A stretch of DNA of 64,000 nucleotides from Chlorohelix sp037138995. GTDB taxonomy: Bacteria > Chloroflexota > Chloroflexia > Chloroheliales > Chloroheliaceae. Location of the stretch: positions 1 through 64,000 of the forward strand of contig NZ_JBAXHI010000006.1 in assembly GCF_037138995.1 (NCBI RefSeq). Reading direction: 5' to 3'. The notes under the pieces are model-generated. The model ran no database searches and was not told the origin of the DNA. It was given only the letters and a program-made list of their open reading frames with translations. Both the position numbers and the translations under genes were made by a program. This document shows positions 1 through 9,554 of the stretch, piece after piece; the stretch's first letter is position 1, and the number at the start of each line of letters is the position of its first letter.

Positions 1-32
1 CTCCCTTGTTGCTTCTTAGCTTGATGCCTATG

Positions 33-95
33 GGGCGACGCTTGAGTCGCCCTTCTTTTATTGCCCAATCCCCACGAAATATGCCACCCAACGAG
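33..95. repeat. Modular hairpin repeat, fragment
   Basis: A 7-bp stem (GGGCGAC at 33-39, GTCGCCC at 46-52) is followed by an 18-bp stretch at 48-65 that recurs exactly at 6792-6809, and by a 13-bp stretch at 83-95 that recurs at 6828-6840. The segment lies just downstream of the membrane-protein operon on the minus strand. It belongs to the family of short non-coding repeats scattered through the window; I see no gene in bases 1-125. Confidence 0.6.
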
Positions 96-125
96 AGCGC
101 ATACGGGAACGGAGCGTTCGGGGTT

Positions 126-1847
126 CTACTGATTCTCCGGGGCAGCGACCTGCCCGGCAAGGCTCGCCCTGAGCCAAGTAAGGTTCAGGTTAGCGGTAGG
201 CAAACTCTCTACCGTATAATCTGCAGGGAGTTGCCGTTGCAATTGGGCAATCTTTCCGGCGATAAGCGCGGCATCTCTGCCATAAATAAACACCAGCGCA
301 GCCCCCGCTTGAACCTCTCCTATTGTCGCCTGAACTGCCGCTTTCGCCTTCAGGTCGCCAAGCAACGTTTGCAGATGATACACCAGCCATAACGCAGCGG
401 TGAGAGTAATACCCAACGCCCAACATGTGCCGGAGATAAAGTTGCTTGTAATAGAGTTATCAAAAGCCCTGAAAAACTGGTAAATTAGCCACGCGCCGCT
501 AATCAGCAAAGTTACCACGCTCATGAAAAGCGTCAGATAGAGATATATTCGGCGCACTGCCGCGCGGCGTTCTTCCACATGCTCCTGCGCCAAACTCTGA
601 CGTTGCAGTTTTAGCCAACTATAAAGCCACACTGCACCGCCCACCAGAATTAGCGTTATAAGCTGGCTTATTTCATCGCTCCAGCCTATGTTTTTCAACT
701 GTGAAGAATCCCAACCGCCCAACGCAAGGTCTAGCATTATTCTGATTAGCCGCGCAAGACCAAACGAAAGCGTTATTAAACCAATTAAAGACAGCAGATA
801 CCAATACAAGCGGCGAAGGTTTGCTTGAAGCGGCGGTTCTTTCGCCAATAAAGCCATATCTCGATGCAAAACCAGCGCGTGATAGCCCCAAAACATGCCG
901 TAAACTAACGCCACCACCACAGGGTTACCCACTTGCGTAAGCAGCGACTCGCTGGAATTTTTCATTACCTCGCTGCCTAACGCCAACCGCATCAGGTTGT
1001 ACATAAATAAGGCAACCGCCGTAACCGTCACTATAATTGTTTGGAGAAGCATAGTATAGAGGTAAAATTTCCGCAAAAGCGAATGTTGCTCCTTCTCCGA
1101 AGTGGCGTTAAGCCGCTGCATCTGCCACCAATGCCACAGCCAACCCGCCAAACTCACGATAACCCACCCAAGGACAGAAGCAATAAGCCCCATAAAGTTC
1201 ACATTGCGGTAATAGGGGTCAGTATTGCTACCCGTAATATATTTCCAATAATCCTGTCCCAATAGTGTCACACTGATAGCCAAAACCGATGCCGCGCCGT
1301 AATTCATCAGGAAAAAATACAAGCCGCGTACGGTTGCCCCACCGCCATGCTCCGGCGCAATCCGGTTATCGGCGCGAGTCACCAGCCAGAAATAGAGCCA
1401 TACTGGCGTACTGACCAACAAAATAGGCATATTATTCGCAAAGCTGTACTTCAGATTCCCGTTATTGGCTAATTGTGAAAATAACTCGCCTAAGAAAACG
1501 CCCGCTGCAATAAACACCTGCAACGCCGTAACAAACAGGGTGAGGTAAAGCATCAACTTACGCAACGTTGATTGCCGCTCCTCTATACCGTGATAGTCTT
1601 GCGCCCTTGCGTTGCGCTGCGCCAATATCCAGTGGATGAGCCACACCACCCCGCCCACAACCGCAATTGCTCCCCACAGGCTGTATTGCTCGCGAATGTA
1701 AGAATCGCTGTTATCGTAGTAATAATAACGCTCCACCTCCAGCCAACTTCCGAAAAGAAGGTTTAGCAGATTGGACAAGCCGCTCACCAGCATCATCAGG
1801 CTTATAAAACTGGTGGCATAAATATACAAACGCCTTGCTATCAACAT
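126..1847 (-). CDS. Polytopic membrane protein with six DUF5671-like repeats
   Basis: About 573 residues made almost entirely of a repeated unit of roughly 86 residues. Each unit opens with a basic (L/V)RRxYxY-type segment (near residues 5, 97, 172, 259, 346 and 434) leading into one membrane helix, followed by a second Trp-rich helix ending near H/W-x-x-Q-R. This predicts about 12 membrane segments. The pattern matches DUF5671-type proteins of unknown function. A longer TTG start at 1853 is possible, but AAAGGAG at 1855-1861 sits 7 bases before the ATG at 1847, so I chose that start. It is the last gene of a three-gene operon; the preceding gene stops at 1861, inside this ribosome-binding site, suggesting translational coupling. 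No catalytic motif is visible. Confidence 0.75.
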   Translation of the reverse strand: MLIARRLYIYATSFISLMMLVSGLSNLLNLLFGSWLEVERYYYYDNSDSYIREQYSLWGAIAVVGGVVWLIHWILAQRNARAQDYHGIEERQSTLRKLMLYLTLFVTALQVFIAAGVFLGELFSQLANNGNLKYSFANNMPILLVSTPVWLYFWLVTRADNRIAPEHGGGATVRGLYFFLMNYGAASVLAISVTLLGQDYWKYITGSNTDPYYRNVNFMGLIASVLGWVIVSLAGWLWHWWQMQRLNATSEKEQHSLLRKFYLYTMLLQTIIVTVTAVALFMYNLMRLALGSEVMKNSSESLLTQVGNPVVVALVYGMFWGYHALVLHRDMALLAKEPPLQANLRRLYWYLLSLIGLITLSFGLARLIRIMLDLALGGWDSSQLKNIGWSDEISQLITLILVGGAVWLYSWLKLQRQSLAQEHVEERRAAVRRIYLYLTLFMSVVTLLISGAWLIYQFFRAFDNSITSNFISGTCWALGITLTAALWLVYHLQTLLGDLKAKAAVQATIGEVQAGAALVFIYGRDAALIAGKIAQLQRQLPADYTVESLPTANLNLTWLRASLAGQVAAPENQ

Positions 1848-1860
1848 TGCCAAGCTCCTT

Positions 1861-2367
1861 TCAGTTCAGCCAGTATTGCAACCCGTAGGGATAGTTCAAA
1901 TAGCTAATACGCCACACGCCGTTTTCAAGGCTCAAGCTCATTGTCGTATCTTCGCGCCATATATCCCCGCCAAAGAGAGGATTGGATTGGCTGTAATGGT
2001 TTATTTCCAGTGTAACAGATGCGCTGTTGTCGTTGATATTTTCGGATTTAAGCGCTGCCCTAATATTCTCAGAAGTATAGTAAATATTGCTTTTGAAGGT
2101 CTGACGGCTAATTCTTTTTTGGAGATAGTTATCAAGCAAATCATAGGCTTTGTCGTATTCCCGGTCATTAAGCGACTTGATATAGCTTTGCGCCACTCCG
2201 CCGGGACTATTCGCCAGAATATTCGGGGGCGGTTGGCGTAACAGGAAAAGGCTGGCAAGCGCCAGTAGTGCCAATAACCCGATTCCTCCCACTATCGCTA
2301 TCAAAAAGCGGTCGCGCTCTTTGGGCGTACCGGGGTTTTCGCTTGGTATAGTCACAGGTTCGCTCAT
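1861..2367 (-). CDS. Single-pass membrane protein with extracytoplasmic domain
   Basis: 168 residues. A charged N-terminus of about 20 residues precedes one hydrophobic helix (about residues 22-43), followed by a soluble domain of about 120 residues. The order of elements in this domain (an YIKSLNDREYDKAYDLL helix, then strands ending LENGVWRISY) resembles NTF2-like/DUF4878-type lipoprotein-anchored domains, an assignment made by eye only. A good site (TAGGAG) precedes the ATG. It is the middle gene of the 126-2875 operon and probably sits in the membrane with its two neighbours. The function is not known. Confidence 0.7.
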   Translation of the reverse strand: MSEPVTIPSENPGTPKERDRFLIAIVGGIGLLALLALASLFLLRQPPPNILANSPGGVAQSYIKSLNDREYDKAYDLLDNYLQKRISRQTFKSNIYYTSENIRAALKSENINDNSASVTLEINHYSQSNPLFGGDIWREDTTMSLSLENGVWRISYLNYPYGLQYWLN

Positions 2368-2410
2368 TATATTTAACTCCTACAAATAGCTTTTTACTAG
2401 CTTACAACTT

Positions 2411-2875
2411 CTAGCGCGGTTTTTGCTTGTAATAAAGTTTCGTGTACGATTGGGGATAGTGTAAGGATTTCGTAGCAGCAGCTTTAGATTTGGGTTTATC
2501 GGAATGTTCGTCAGGGACTTGCCAACCGCCGATAAACAAGACTATTGAAGATGCTAAATATAGCAAACTAAGAATAGCACCATTGCCTGAACTATCTAGG
2601 ACTGGAACCGGAAATATTAGAATCGCTCCCCAAAGGAAAATTCCCGGTACACTTACCCCCAGTGCGATACTGCCTGCTAAACCGGGCATTTCTAAGGAAA
2701 TCGCTACCAATTTTAGCGTAATAAGCCCAACTATAATAGCACCACTAATAGAAAGCAACCCATATATATACCCTAAACCCCACTCATATTTTGAGGAAGG
2801 GCTTAGCAACCATCCCACATTCAAGAAGATTCCCATTACCAGCAAAATCAGGCTGGCTATCCCAAACTTACGCAT
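2411..2875 (-). CDS. Four-helix membrane protein, unknown function
   Basis: 154 residues with four predicted membrane helices (about residues 4-25, 32-60, 68-90 and 100-120) and a basic, Lys/Ser-rich cytoplasmic tail ending in KQKPR. I recognise no family. The start is well supported by AGGAGG seven bases before the ATG. It is the first gene of the operon; a TATAAT-like -10 lies at 2917-2922 on the minus strand without a convincing -35. Its role is probably tied to the two downstream membrane proteins. Confidence 0.7.
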   Translation of the reverse strand: MRKFGIASLILLVMGIFLNVGWLLSPSSKYEWGLGYIYGLLSISGAIIVGLITLKLVAISLEMPGLAGSIALGVSVPGIFLWGAILIFPVPVLDSSGNGAILSLLYLASSIVLFIGGWQVPDEHSDKPKSKAAATKSLHYPQSYTKLYYKQKPR

Positions 2876-3010
2876 AGTTACACCTCCTGTTTAATGCTAT
2901 TTAGTCCCTTAATTTCATTATAATTCTTTAACGCAAATATTATGTTAGAAGTTTATAAGAATGAGTTGGGAATGACGAGAAAGCGCGATACGGAGGGCGC
3001 TCCCACAGAA

Positions 3011-3067
3011 CCCGAACCCCTTTGAGAACCGTTTTATAGAGGACAATTTCTTTCTTGCAACTGCCCT
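3011..3067 (-). repeat. Truncated copy of the 230-bp inverted-repeat element
   Basis: Reading the minus strand from 3067 gives AAGGGCAGTTGCAAGAAAG followed by a segment that matches the left end of the elements at 50639 and 54862 almost base for base (shared ATTGTCC, TATAAAACGGTTCTCAAAGG). Only the first 57 bases are present. It lies between two divergent transcription units, in the upstream region of the PP2C gene. Confidence 0.7.
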
Positions 3068-3151
3068 TATAGATGATAAGGTGCATTACCTTTCAAAATG
3101 TAGTAGAATGCCTCAAACTTATATGTTATTTTCTGTTCTGGGAATTTAATT

Positions 3152-6100
3152 TTGGCACAATTCACGCTCAGGATAATAGAAGAAGCTCATATAGGGCTTC
3201 GTAAAAAAGACCAGCAAGACTTCCATGGTCATACCTTTATACCTGCTAACCCAGATAAAAACTTGCCGCCTTGTTGCCTTGTTGCAGTGGCTGATGGCGT
3301 GAGTATGGGCGCGGAGGGTGCGCTTGCCAGTAAAACGGCAGTGGAAAATTTGCTTGCCGAGTTTGCTCGCTTATATAGCAGCGGACAACTTGAGGCTGGC
3401 TTTGCCTTAGAGAAAGCTTTTCTTAAGGCTAATATTGAAGTTTTTAAACTGGCGCGTGACCGTCCCGGAATGGCAACTACCCTCGTTTCTGCCTTGATAA
3501 TAGGTGACCAATTAATAACCGCACACATTGGCGACTCAAGAATCTATTTGGTACGCCCTAATCTTAATTTTGAATCCGTTACTATAGACCATAGCTGGGT
3601 TAAAGAATTCGGCGAAAACCTTGTGCGTAAAGGCTATTTGACCGATGAAGAATTAAAAAAGGACGGACGGCGGCATAGTATCACCCGTGCGCTAGGTTTG
3701 CAGGACTCGTTGCTGATAGATTTTACTGCGCGTACTCTACAGGATGGCGACTTGATTTTGACCTGTACCGATGGTCTATGGGACATGGTAGGTGAGAACA
3801 AAATCGAGAAAATACTGGCAAGCGGATTACCTGAAGCAAAAACCAGTAACGGGCAGGAAAAGCTGAATGCCCTATGTCACAATTTGGTACAGGCTGCTAT
3901 TGATGTTGGTGGGCGCGATAATATAACTGTTTCTATGACTTTGGTTGATAGAATTGGCGACCATGTGGTAATGCCCGGCTTGGCAAAGCTTTTGGAGCGA
4001 ACTGCGCTAGACCTCTCTGAACGTACCAACTCGGTTGAAGATTTGGCTGAATTTTCTGAAGAACCCACCACCTTAAGCACAATCCCATTAAAAGCCAAAC
4101 CCTACAAGCCCATTGGAGTAGTAGATTTGCCTGTGATGGAAGAAAAAGCCCCCCAATATGAGGCAATGTTAGCGCAAGGACAACAATCTTTTGCGCTTGG
4201 ACAGTGGGAAGAGGGCTTAAACCAGCTAATTGAACTGGAATTACTTGACCCCACTCACCATGGCTTGTACGAAACTCTTAGTAGTTATCTGACGCGCTAT
4301 ATCGGTTCAGCGATTGAAAACAGCGAACCGGCAAAAGCAGAACGATTTTACCAATCAGTGTTGGCGAGAGGTATAACTCGTTATGACCACTATATCTTTG
4401 ATTATTGCTTAAACGAAAGCAAGCGTGCCAGTAGCGAAAGTAACTATCATTTAAGCCTTACCTATGCCGATTTTGCAGGAAAATTACAACCGCAGGATAA
4501 CCGCATACGTCAGCTTCAGGAATTAAATCAACTGTATCTTGAGCTTAAACGCGCCGATTTTACGACAAGTCAAAAATTATCAATTGCTCAGAATCTTTAT
4601 GCGCGTGACCCAGACTTCGGCTCGATACAGGATGATTTGTCTTCGGTGTATATGCAATTGGGCGATGACGCAGCCCGTAACTCAGAAGACGATGACGCGA
4701 TAGCATGGTACGAATTAATTGTGCCGTTGCGCCCCCGCGATAAAAGGCTAGTTTCGTTGGCAAATTCTAAACTCAGGTCACTGGAAGATAAGCGAATACG
4801 CCAATCCGCTCAATCTGGTTTGCGCTTTAGTAGTTCTGTGCCGATACCCCACGGGCTGGAAAATTTAGTTATTCCAAACGGCCCAGACGGCAAGCCCGAA
4901 AACGAAGGGATGGGACGACTTAAAGATCGGGTCAGTCGCGCTCAGAAAGCTTGGGATAACGGACGTAGGGAGGTGGGAGCCGAGTACATCTATTTAGTAG
5001 ATCAACTCAGTCAGCTACTTTCACCTAACCCATGGCAGCCCACTTTCCCCCGCGTTTGCTATGACTATGGGAAATGGTTGCTGGAGCAAAAGCAATATTT
5101 GGAGGCAAAACCTTATTTTATTAAGGCGCAATCACTAGGCATGAGCGCGGCACAGCAACGCCTAAGTGAAATAGAGAGGTTGGGAAAAGAGATCAACTAT
5201 GGCGCTAGAGGCGCACCCCCGGTAGATTTGCCGGATTCGGTACCTCCTAAGCCTGAAAAACCGTTAGTTTCCGCCATAGAAGCCCAATATACCCAATCTA
5301 ATATAACAGGCGCAACTCAAAAAGTTCCGGTAATAAATCCTTCTGCTTCTTCTGAGCAAGCGAGTTATACCTACTTCCCGCCTGTACCGCCCAGCGGTTA
5401 TGTTGCAGCAGCGGCAGCCTCAAGTGAGGAGCGTTCCCAAAAATCGGAACGTTTGGTCGGGGTGTCCGGTGAACCTCGCGCTCAAAACATGGCTGATCCG
5501 CTACAATCTGCTGCTATGCGTGAATCGCGTCGGTCAGGCTCATTCGTACCGCCACAACCGATAGCCTCTCCGTCACTTTCAGAACCATTAGGTCCAAATC
5601 CCTATATGGAAATTGTCCGCAATCTCTGGTTACCTGCACTATTAGGGCTTGTCATTTTTGTAGCGGTAATATTTGTTGCTATAAACATAGTCTCGCGTTT
5701 GAGCAAACCCACAGAAAGTTCCACACAAGTTGCCTCAACCCAAACAACGCCTGCTCAAGGCGTTACCGCTAATGCAACAGTTGTACGCTCACCACGTGTA
5801 ATGGTTACTCTTGAAGGCGCAAAGCCGGAGAGTCTCCAAATGTGGTTGGCTGCGGCGAATGAGCAGCGGTCTAATTGGCGAGAACTTAGTTATACCCCAT
5901 TGGTGGGCTTCCAACTGAATCAGGCTGACTTCTCAAAGCTTGACCCAACTATAAAATACACTCTGGTTATAACCCCCCGTGATACGGCTTCGAGTAATTT
6001 CCGTAAAGACCTGCCTTTAGATACGCCTATACAGCTATTATTCAGCAAAAGCAACCTAGCTATTACATCCGGCGCGGGCTTGAATGTGAACTTCGCATTG

Positions 6101-6655
6101 CCTGCCGAAGCTTTGAATTTCTACCCTCTTTCCGGCGGTACGGTTGATACAACTCTTGCGGATGGAAGTCGCTTTGTTGCCGCTACCCGCCACACCTTGC
6201 GCGGGGAGTTTCTAAAACTTTACGATAGCTCTGGCGGTGTCGGTCGTTTTGGCTATCCCATCAGCGAAGAGTTTGATTGGGAAGGAATAGGGCATGTCCA
6301 GTTCTTAGAACGCGGTTGGTTGGTACAGAGTACCAATGATAAATTGGTAAAATTAGGCAAGCTAGGCAGTGATGTGCTTGGTGTGCAGAATTGCGAAGCA
6401 GTACCAAAACCCCCGACTAATGTTGGCGCAAGCGCTCCAAAAGTGGATACTTCCTTTGCCAATTATCTGAAAGCTAATCCCGCAATCGGGCAACCTTTAA
6501 GCCCTGCTTTTGAAGTAAACGAAGGCAACTCCAAGAAGAAAATCCAATATTTTGAGTTTGCGCGACTTGAAGTAATAAGCGGCGCAACCGATGGCGCTGT
6601 TACTCTTGGGCTTTTAGGTAGCGAAATGGCACGCTGTAAGAATTGGTATCGCTAA
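3152..6655 (+). CDS. PP2C-type Ser/Thr phosphatase with TPR, transmembrane and LGFP-like domains
   Basis: 1167 residues in four parts. Residues about 10-265 form a PP2C/Stp1-type phosphatase, with the metal-binding aspartates visible in VADG (D48), IGDSR (D128), CTDG (D207) and GGRDN (D256). Residues about 330-680 are helical TPR-like repeats. A low-complexity Pro/Ser/Ala linker follows, then one membrane helix near 825-847. The remaining 300 or so extracytoplasmic residues include FGYPISEE and VQFLERG, resembling LGFP-type repeats. The predicted role is dephosphorylation of Hanks-type kinase substrates, coupled through the membrane to envelope sensing; no kinase gene is nearby. The start is TTG at 3152 with a weak site (GGGAA). 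It is transcribed alone, divergently from the 126-2875 operon. Family assignment is strong; the sensing role is inference. Confidence 0.9.
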   Translation: MAQFTLRIIEEAHIGLRKKDQQDFHGHTFIPANPDKNLPPCCLVAVADGVSMGAEGALASKTAVENLLAEFARLYSSGQLEAGFALEKAFLKANIEVFKLARDRPGMATTLVSALIIGDQLITAHIGDSRIYLVRPNLNFESVTIDHSWVKEFGENLVRKGYLTDEELKKDGRRHSITRALGLQDSLLIDFTARTLQDGDLILTCTDGLWDMVGENKIEKILASGLPEAKTSNGQEKLNALCHNLVQAAIDVGGRDNITVSMTLVDRIGDHVVMPGLAKLLERTALDLSERTNSVEDLAEFSEEPTTLSTIPLKAKPYKPIGVVDLPVMEEKAPQYEAMLAQGQQSFALGQWEEGLNQLIELELLDPTHHGLYETLSSYLTRYIGSAIENSEPAKAERFYQSVLARGITRYDHYIFDYCLNESKRASSESNYHLSLTYADFAGKLQPQDNRIRQLQELNQLYLELKRADFTTSQKLSIAQNLYARDPDFGSIQDDLSSVYMQLGDDAARNSEDDDAIAWYELIVPLRPRDKRLVSLANSKLRSLEDKRIRQSAQSGLRFSSSVPIPHGLENLVIPNGPDGKPENEGMGRLKDRVSRAQKAWDNGRREVGAEYIYLVDQLSQLLSPNPWQPTFPRVCYDYGKWLLEQKQYLEAKPYFIKAQSLGMSAAQQRLSEIERLGKEINYGARGAPPVDLPDSVPPKPEKPLVSAIEAQYTQSNITGATQKVPVINPSASSEQASYTYFPPVPPSGYVAAAAASSEERSQKSERLVGVSGEPRAQNMADPLQSAAMRESRRSGSFVPPQPIASPSLSEPLGPNPYMEIVRNLWLPALLGLVIFVAVIFVAINIVSRLSKPTESSTQVASTQTTPAQGVTANATVVRSPRVMVTLEGAKPESLQMWLAAANEQRSNWRELSYTPLVGFQLNQADFSKLDPTIKYTLVITPRDTASSNFRKDLPLDTPIQLLFSKSNLAITSGAGLNVNFALPAEALNFYPLSGGTVDTTLADGSRFVAATRHTLRGEFLKLYDSSGGVGRFGYPISEEFDWEGIGHVQFLERGWLVQSTNDKLVKLGKLGSDVLGVQNCEAVPKPPTNVGASAPKVDTSFANYLKANPAIGQPLSPAFEVNEGNSKKKIQYFEFARLEVISGATDGAVTLGLLGSEMARCKNWYR

Positions 6656-6670
6656 CTGCCTTTTCCAGTC

Positions 6671-6699
6671 CCGCCCTTGCAATTGAGCTAACAGGGCGG
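6671..6699 (+). terminator. Hairpin after the PP2C gene
   Basis: CCGCCCT (6671-6677) pairs with AGGGCGG (6693-6699) 16 bases after the stop codon; no long T-run follows. It may be a terminator, or part of the repeat module that begins here. Confidence 0.4.
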
Positions 6700-6733
6700 T
6701 TGCAAGTTATTTCCAATGTCCGCCCTAAGCGTT

Positions 6734-6859
6734 AAGAAAATCGTTTTTGTAGTGGCGGTTCGTACTCATTTCATGACACAGACAGACGAACCGCCCTTCT
6801 TTTATTGCCACATCACCCACAAAAAACGCCACCCAACGAGGGCGCATCGGAATGCGCCC
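6734..6859. repeat. Composite hairpin repeat
   Basis: Bases 6734-6752 are an exact 19-bp reverse complement of 55021-55039 inside the element at 54862. A 10-bp inverted repeat (GGCGGTTCGT 6754-6763, ACGAACCGCC 6786-6795) follows. Then come the 18-bp and 13-bp stretches shared with 48-65 and 83-95, and a final stem GGGCGCAT/ATGCGCCC (6840-6859). It looks like several repeat modules joined together in the gap between convergent genes. Confidence 0.6.
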
Positions 6860-6884
6860 TTACCCAATAACAGCCCTGATTGAG

Positions 6885-8525
6885 CTAAAGTAATAAAGTT
6901 AATAGAATCTGCGTGAACAGGATTTTTGAAATAATAGCCACCGGATAGACAGTCGAGTAACCGATATTTGGCAAATCGTTTTTGGTTTGTTCCAAAGCAA
7001 AGCCTAGCACTGCCGGTTGGGTTTGCAAACCTGCTACGATACCAAGCATAACACCCATTGGTATTTTGAAAACTTTATGCCCGATAAAGAGCGCCAACAA
7101 CGCCACTGTCACAGTAATGACTATACCAATCAGGAAAATTAAAATGCCGCCGCCTTTGGAAAAGGTACTCACAAAAGGATAGCCGGCACGAGTACCAATC
7201 GCTGCCAGAAAGAACACCAGCCCTAATTGCCTTACCAACAGGTTGGCACTGTAGGGTAAATCCCACACAATTCGCCCGGTATTATGTATTTTCCCAAGTA
7301 CCAGCGCCACTATTAGAGGTCCACCCGCGTTGCCGAGCTTGAAAGTAATTCCTCCCGGTATTGGGATTGGGATTGCTCCAACCAACAAACCCAACGCTAA
7401 CCCCAAGCTAAAACTCATGATGTCAATTTCACTGAGGGCGCGATAGGAGTCACCTAGCAATTTCCCGACTTCCGTCATTTTCTTAGGAGGCGCAACGACC
7501 CTGACTCTATCGCCCAACTCTAGCACAGTATCGCCTTGCGCCAGAAATTCCACATCGCCCCGCCGAATACGAGTGAGGATAGCCCCAGCTTTTTCATGCA
7601 AATTCAAGGAGCGAATCGTTCGTCCCACTATTTGACGGTTAGATACAAACATGCGGCGGAAATCCAGTTCGGAGCGATCCTTATCAATTTGTTCCTCGCT
7701 GGTCACTCCTAGCCAATCAGCCGCAAACTTAACATCTTCTTCTGTTCCGATGATGCTTACCAAATCACCCGGTTGAATCTGTGTTTTGCCGCCTACAAGC
7801 GAGAGACGATTTTCGTGTTTAATTCTGCCAAGTACCACTTCCCATTTGAATTTGCGTATCAACGTCTGCACCAGATAGTTGCTGACTTCAGGGTTTTGCA
7901 CCAGCACTGTGAGATTTATTAGTTTCTCGCCGCTATTCCCGAACTCCTTGTGAGCGCGGCTTTCTTTGGCATAATCTATCTTCCAAACCTTTTGAAGTAT
8001 ATAGATTACGACAATCATGCCGATTACACCCATTGGATAGGCTACGGAATAGCTGACCACCGGTTCTGCCAGCATCTGTTCCACGCTGTCTTTAGGCGCA
8101 GAGGTCTTGATATATTCGAGCGCACCTGCCAGAGCCGGAGTATTGGTAAGGCTGCCGGCGTAAAGCCCCGCAGTAATAGTAGCTTTCATCTCGAATATTT
8201 TATTGGCAGCAAAAGCCATAACGGCAGCAAACAGCAATATTGTGCCGACCATCAGGTTGTCTCGGAAGCCGCTGCGCCGGAAAGAGGCAAAAAAGCCGGG
8301 ACCGCTGGACAAACCAACCGAGTAAACGAATAAAATTAGCCCTAACTGGTACACAATTTCCGGCAACTTCACGTTAGGGTCAAGCGCTCCGAAAGCGATG
8401 CCTACAAACAGCACCGCTGCCACTCCTAAACTACTTCCACCGACCTTAATCTGTCCCAGCGGGTAGCCGATAGCTGCTACCAATGCCAATAACAGAAGAG
8501 GATTATCAATTAATAATTGAATCAT
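6885..8525 (-). CDS. AspT/YidE/YbjL-family transporter with two RCK_C domains
   Basis: 546 residues. An N-terminal block of about five membrane helices (residues 5-180) is followed by a soluble central region (about 200-370) with two TrkA-C/RCK_C-type domains (motifs QPGDLVSIIG and LELGDRVRVVAPP), then a second membrane block to the C-terminus. This is the layout of the aspartate:alanine exchanger family and its YidE/YbjL relatives. The family includes AspT antiporters, but most members have no known substrate, so I do not assign one. The length is typical. It lies 39 bp from the end of the 2-hydroxyacid dehydrogenase gene and may be the last gene of that operon. Confidence 0.85.
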   Translation of the reverse strand: MIQLLIDNPLLLLALVAAIGYPLGQIKVGGSSLGVAAVLFVGIAFGALDPNVKLPEIVYQLGLILFVYSVGLSSGPGFFASFRRSGFRDNLMVGTILLFAAVMAFAANKIFEMKATITAGLYAGSLTNTPALAGALEYIKTSAPKDSVEQMLAEPVVSYSVAYPMGVIGMIVVIYILQKVWKIDYAKESRAHKEFGNSGEKLINLTVLVQNPEVSNYLVQTLIRKFKWEVVLGRIKHENRLSLVGGKTQIQPGDLVSIIGTEEDVKFAADWLGVTSEEQIDKDRSELDFRRMFVSNRQIVGRTIRSLNLHEKAGAILTRIRRGDVEFLAQGDTVLELGDRVRVVAPPKKMTEVGKLLGDSYRALSEIDIMSFSLGLALGLLVGAIPIPIPGGITFKLGNAGGPLIVALVLGKIHNTGRIVWDLPYSANLLVRQLGLVFFLAAIGTRAGYPFVSTFSKGGGILIFLIGIVITVTVALLALFIGHKVFKIPMGVMLGIVAGLQTQPAVLGFALEQTKNDLPNIGYSTVYPVAIISKILFTQILLTLLL

Positions 8526-8564
8526 ATAGCGCCTATGTCCATTTAGTTGTCACCTATATAAACG

Positions 8565-9554
8565 TCAATAGCCAAGCCTTTTATTTACAATATTTAGCAA
8601 AGTCTCACCATTGAGCCATCGGTGCAGGTTTTGGCAAAAAAATTCTGCCGTAGCGGGTAAAAACCCGTCAAAATTACCGGACGAATGAGGCGTTATAAAT
8701 ACGTTAGGTAACTCCCAGATAGGAGAGTCATTTGGTAAGGGTTCAGTTTCAAATACGTCCAGCGCCGCGCCGCTAATGAGCGCGTCTTTTAATGCCTCAA
8801 CCATTTCAGCTTCTTTGACCAATGCGCCTCTTGCAATATTGATAAAATAGGCTGTTCGTTTCATCAATTCAAATTCTGCATACCCTATTAACCCCTTTGT
8901 TTGGGGGGTAAGCGGTGCGGCTACCACAATATAGTCACTTTCCGCCAGCAGCTTCTTTAATTCGGTATCAGGGTATAATCTATCCAATTCCGGGTATGGC
9001 GCATCAAGGATTCGTTTAGTTGCAATAACGCGCATATCAAAGGCACGCGCCCGTTTCGCTATTTCGCGTCCTATTTTGCCATAGCCTATAATCCCCAACG
9101 TTTTACCGGCTAACGCTGCCGGTTGGTTTTGGTTCCAGTTGCTCACCCATTTGTGCTGCTTTTGATAATCTCGCTGCTCCAATAGATGGCGAGCGTGTAG
9201 GATGATATAACCCATCACCTGATCCGCCAACGCGCCCGCCATAATTCCCGCCGCATTGGTGAGTATTACCTCGCTTTCCACCAGTTGCGGGATTTCCAGA
9301 ATCCGGTTAACTCCGGCGAATGGGGCATGAATCCAGCGTAGCATACGCGCTACTAGGAATTGCTCTTCCTTGAGAAAGCCCCCAAAAATAACTTCTGCTT
9401 TCCTGATTTCATTCAGAATCAGTATATCCCGCTCATCGCCTTTCAAAGTTTCAGGAATAAAAGTTATTTGCATACCTCCATCGGTAGCAATTGCGCTAAT
9501 TTTATCGCGGAACTCCGGCGGTAACCCGTTCAGGCAAAGCAACTTACCCGGCAT
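8565..9554 (-). CDS. D-isomer-specific 2-hydroxyacid dehydrogenase
   Basis: 329 residues from the ATG at 9554, an NAD-dependent oxidoreductase of 2-hydroxyacids. The Rossmann motif G157-x-G159-x-x-G162 (IIGYGKIG) is present. The catalytic triad of the family is visible: Arg242 in INIARGAL, Glu270 in DVFETEP and His289 in TPHSSG. A longer ATG start exists at 9596, but it overlaps the upstream gene by 53 bp and has no good ribosome site. The ATG at 9554 overlaps by 11 bp and has GAGGA 11 bases upstream. It is third in an operon behind the glycosyltransferase and flippase-like protein. The substrate cannot be told; glyoxylate/hydroxypyruvate-type or phosphoglycerate-type activity are both possible. 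Confidence 0.9.
   Translation of the reverse strand: MPGKLLCLNGLPPEFRDKISAIATDGGMQITFIPETLKGDERDILILNEIRKAEVIFGGFLKEEQFLVARMLRWIHAPFAGVNRILEIPQLVESEVILTNAAGIMAGALADQVMGYIILHARHLLEQRDYQKQHKWVSNWNQNQPAALAGKTLGIIGYGKIGREIAKRARAFDMRVIATKRILDAPYPELDRLYPDTELKKLLAESDYIVVAAPLTPQTKGLIGYAEFELMKRTAYFINIARGALVKEAEMVEALKDALISGAALDVFETEPLPNDSPIWELPNVFITPHSSGNFDGFLPATAEFFCQNLHRWLNGETLLNIVNKRLGY

Noticed and set aside
1847..1853. TTG start for the DUF5671-like gene at 1853
   Set aside because: The ribosome site would abut the TTG, whereas it is seven bases from the ATG at 1847.
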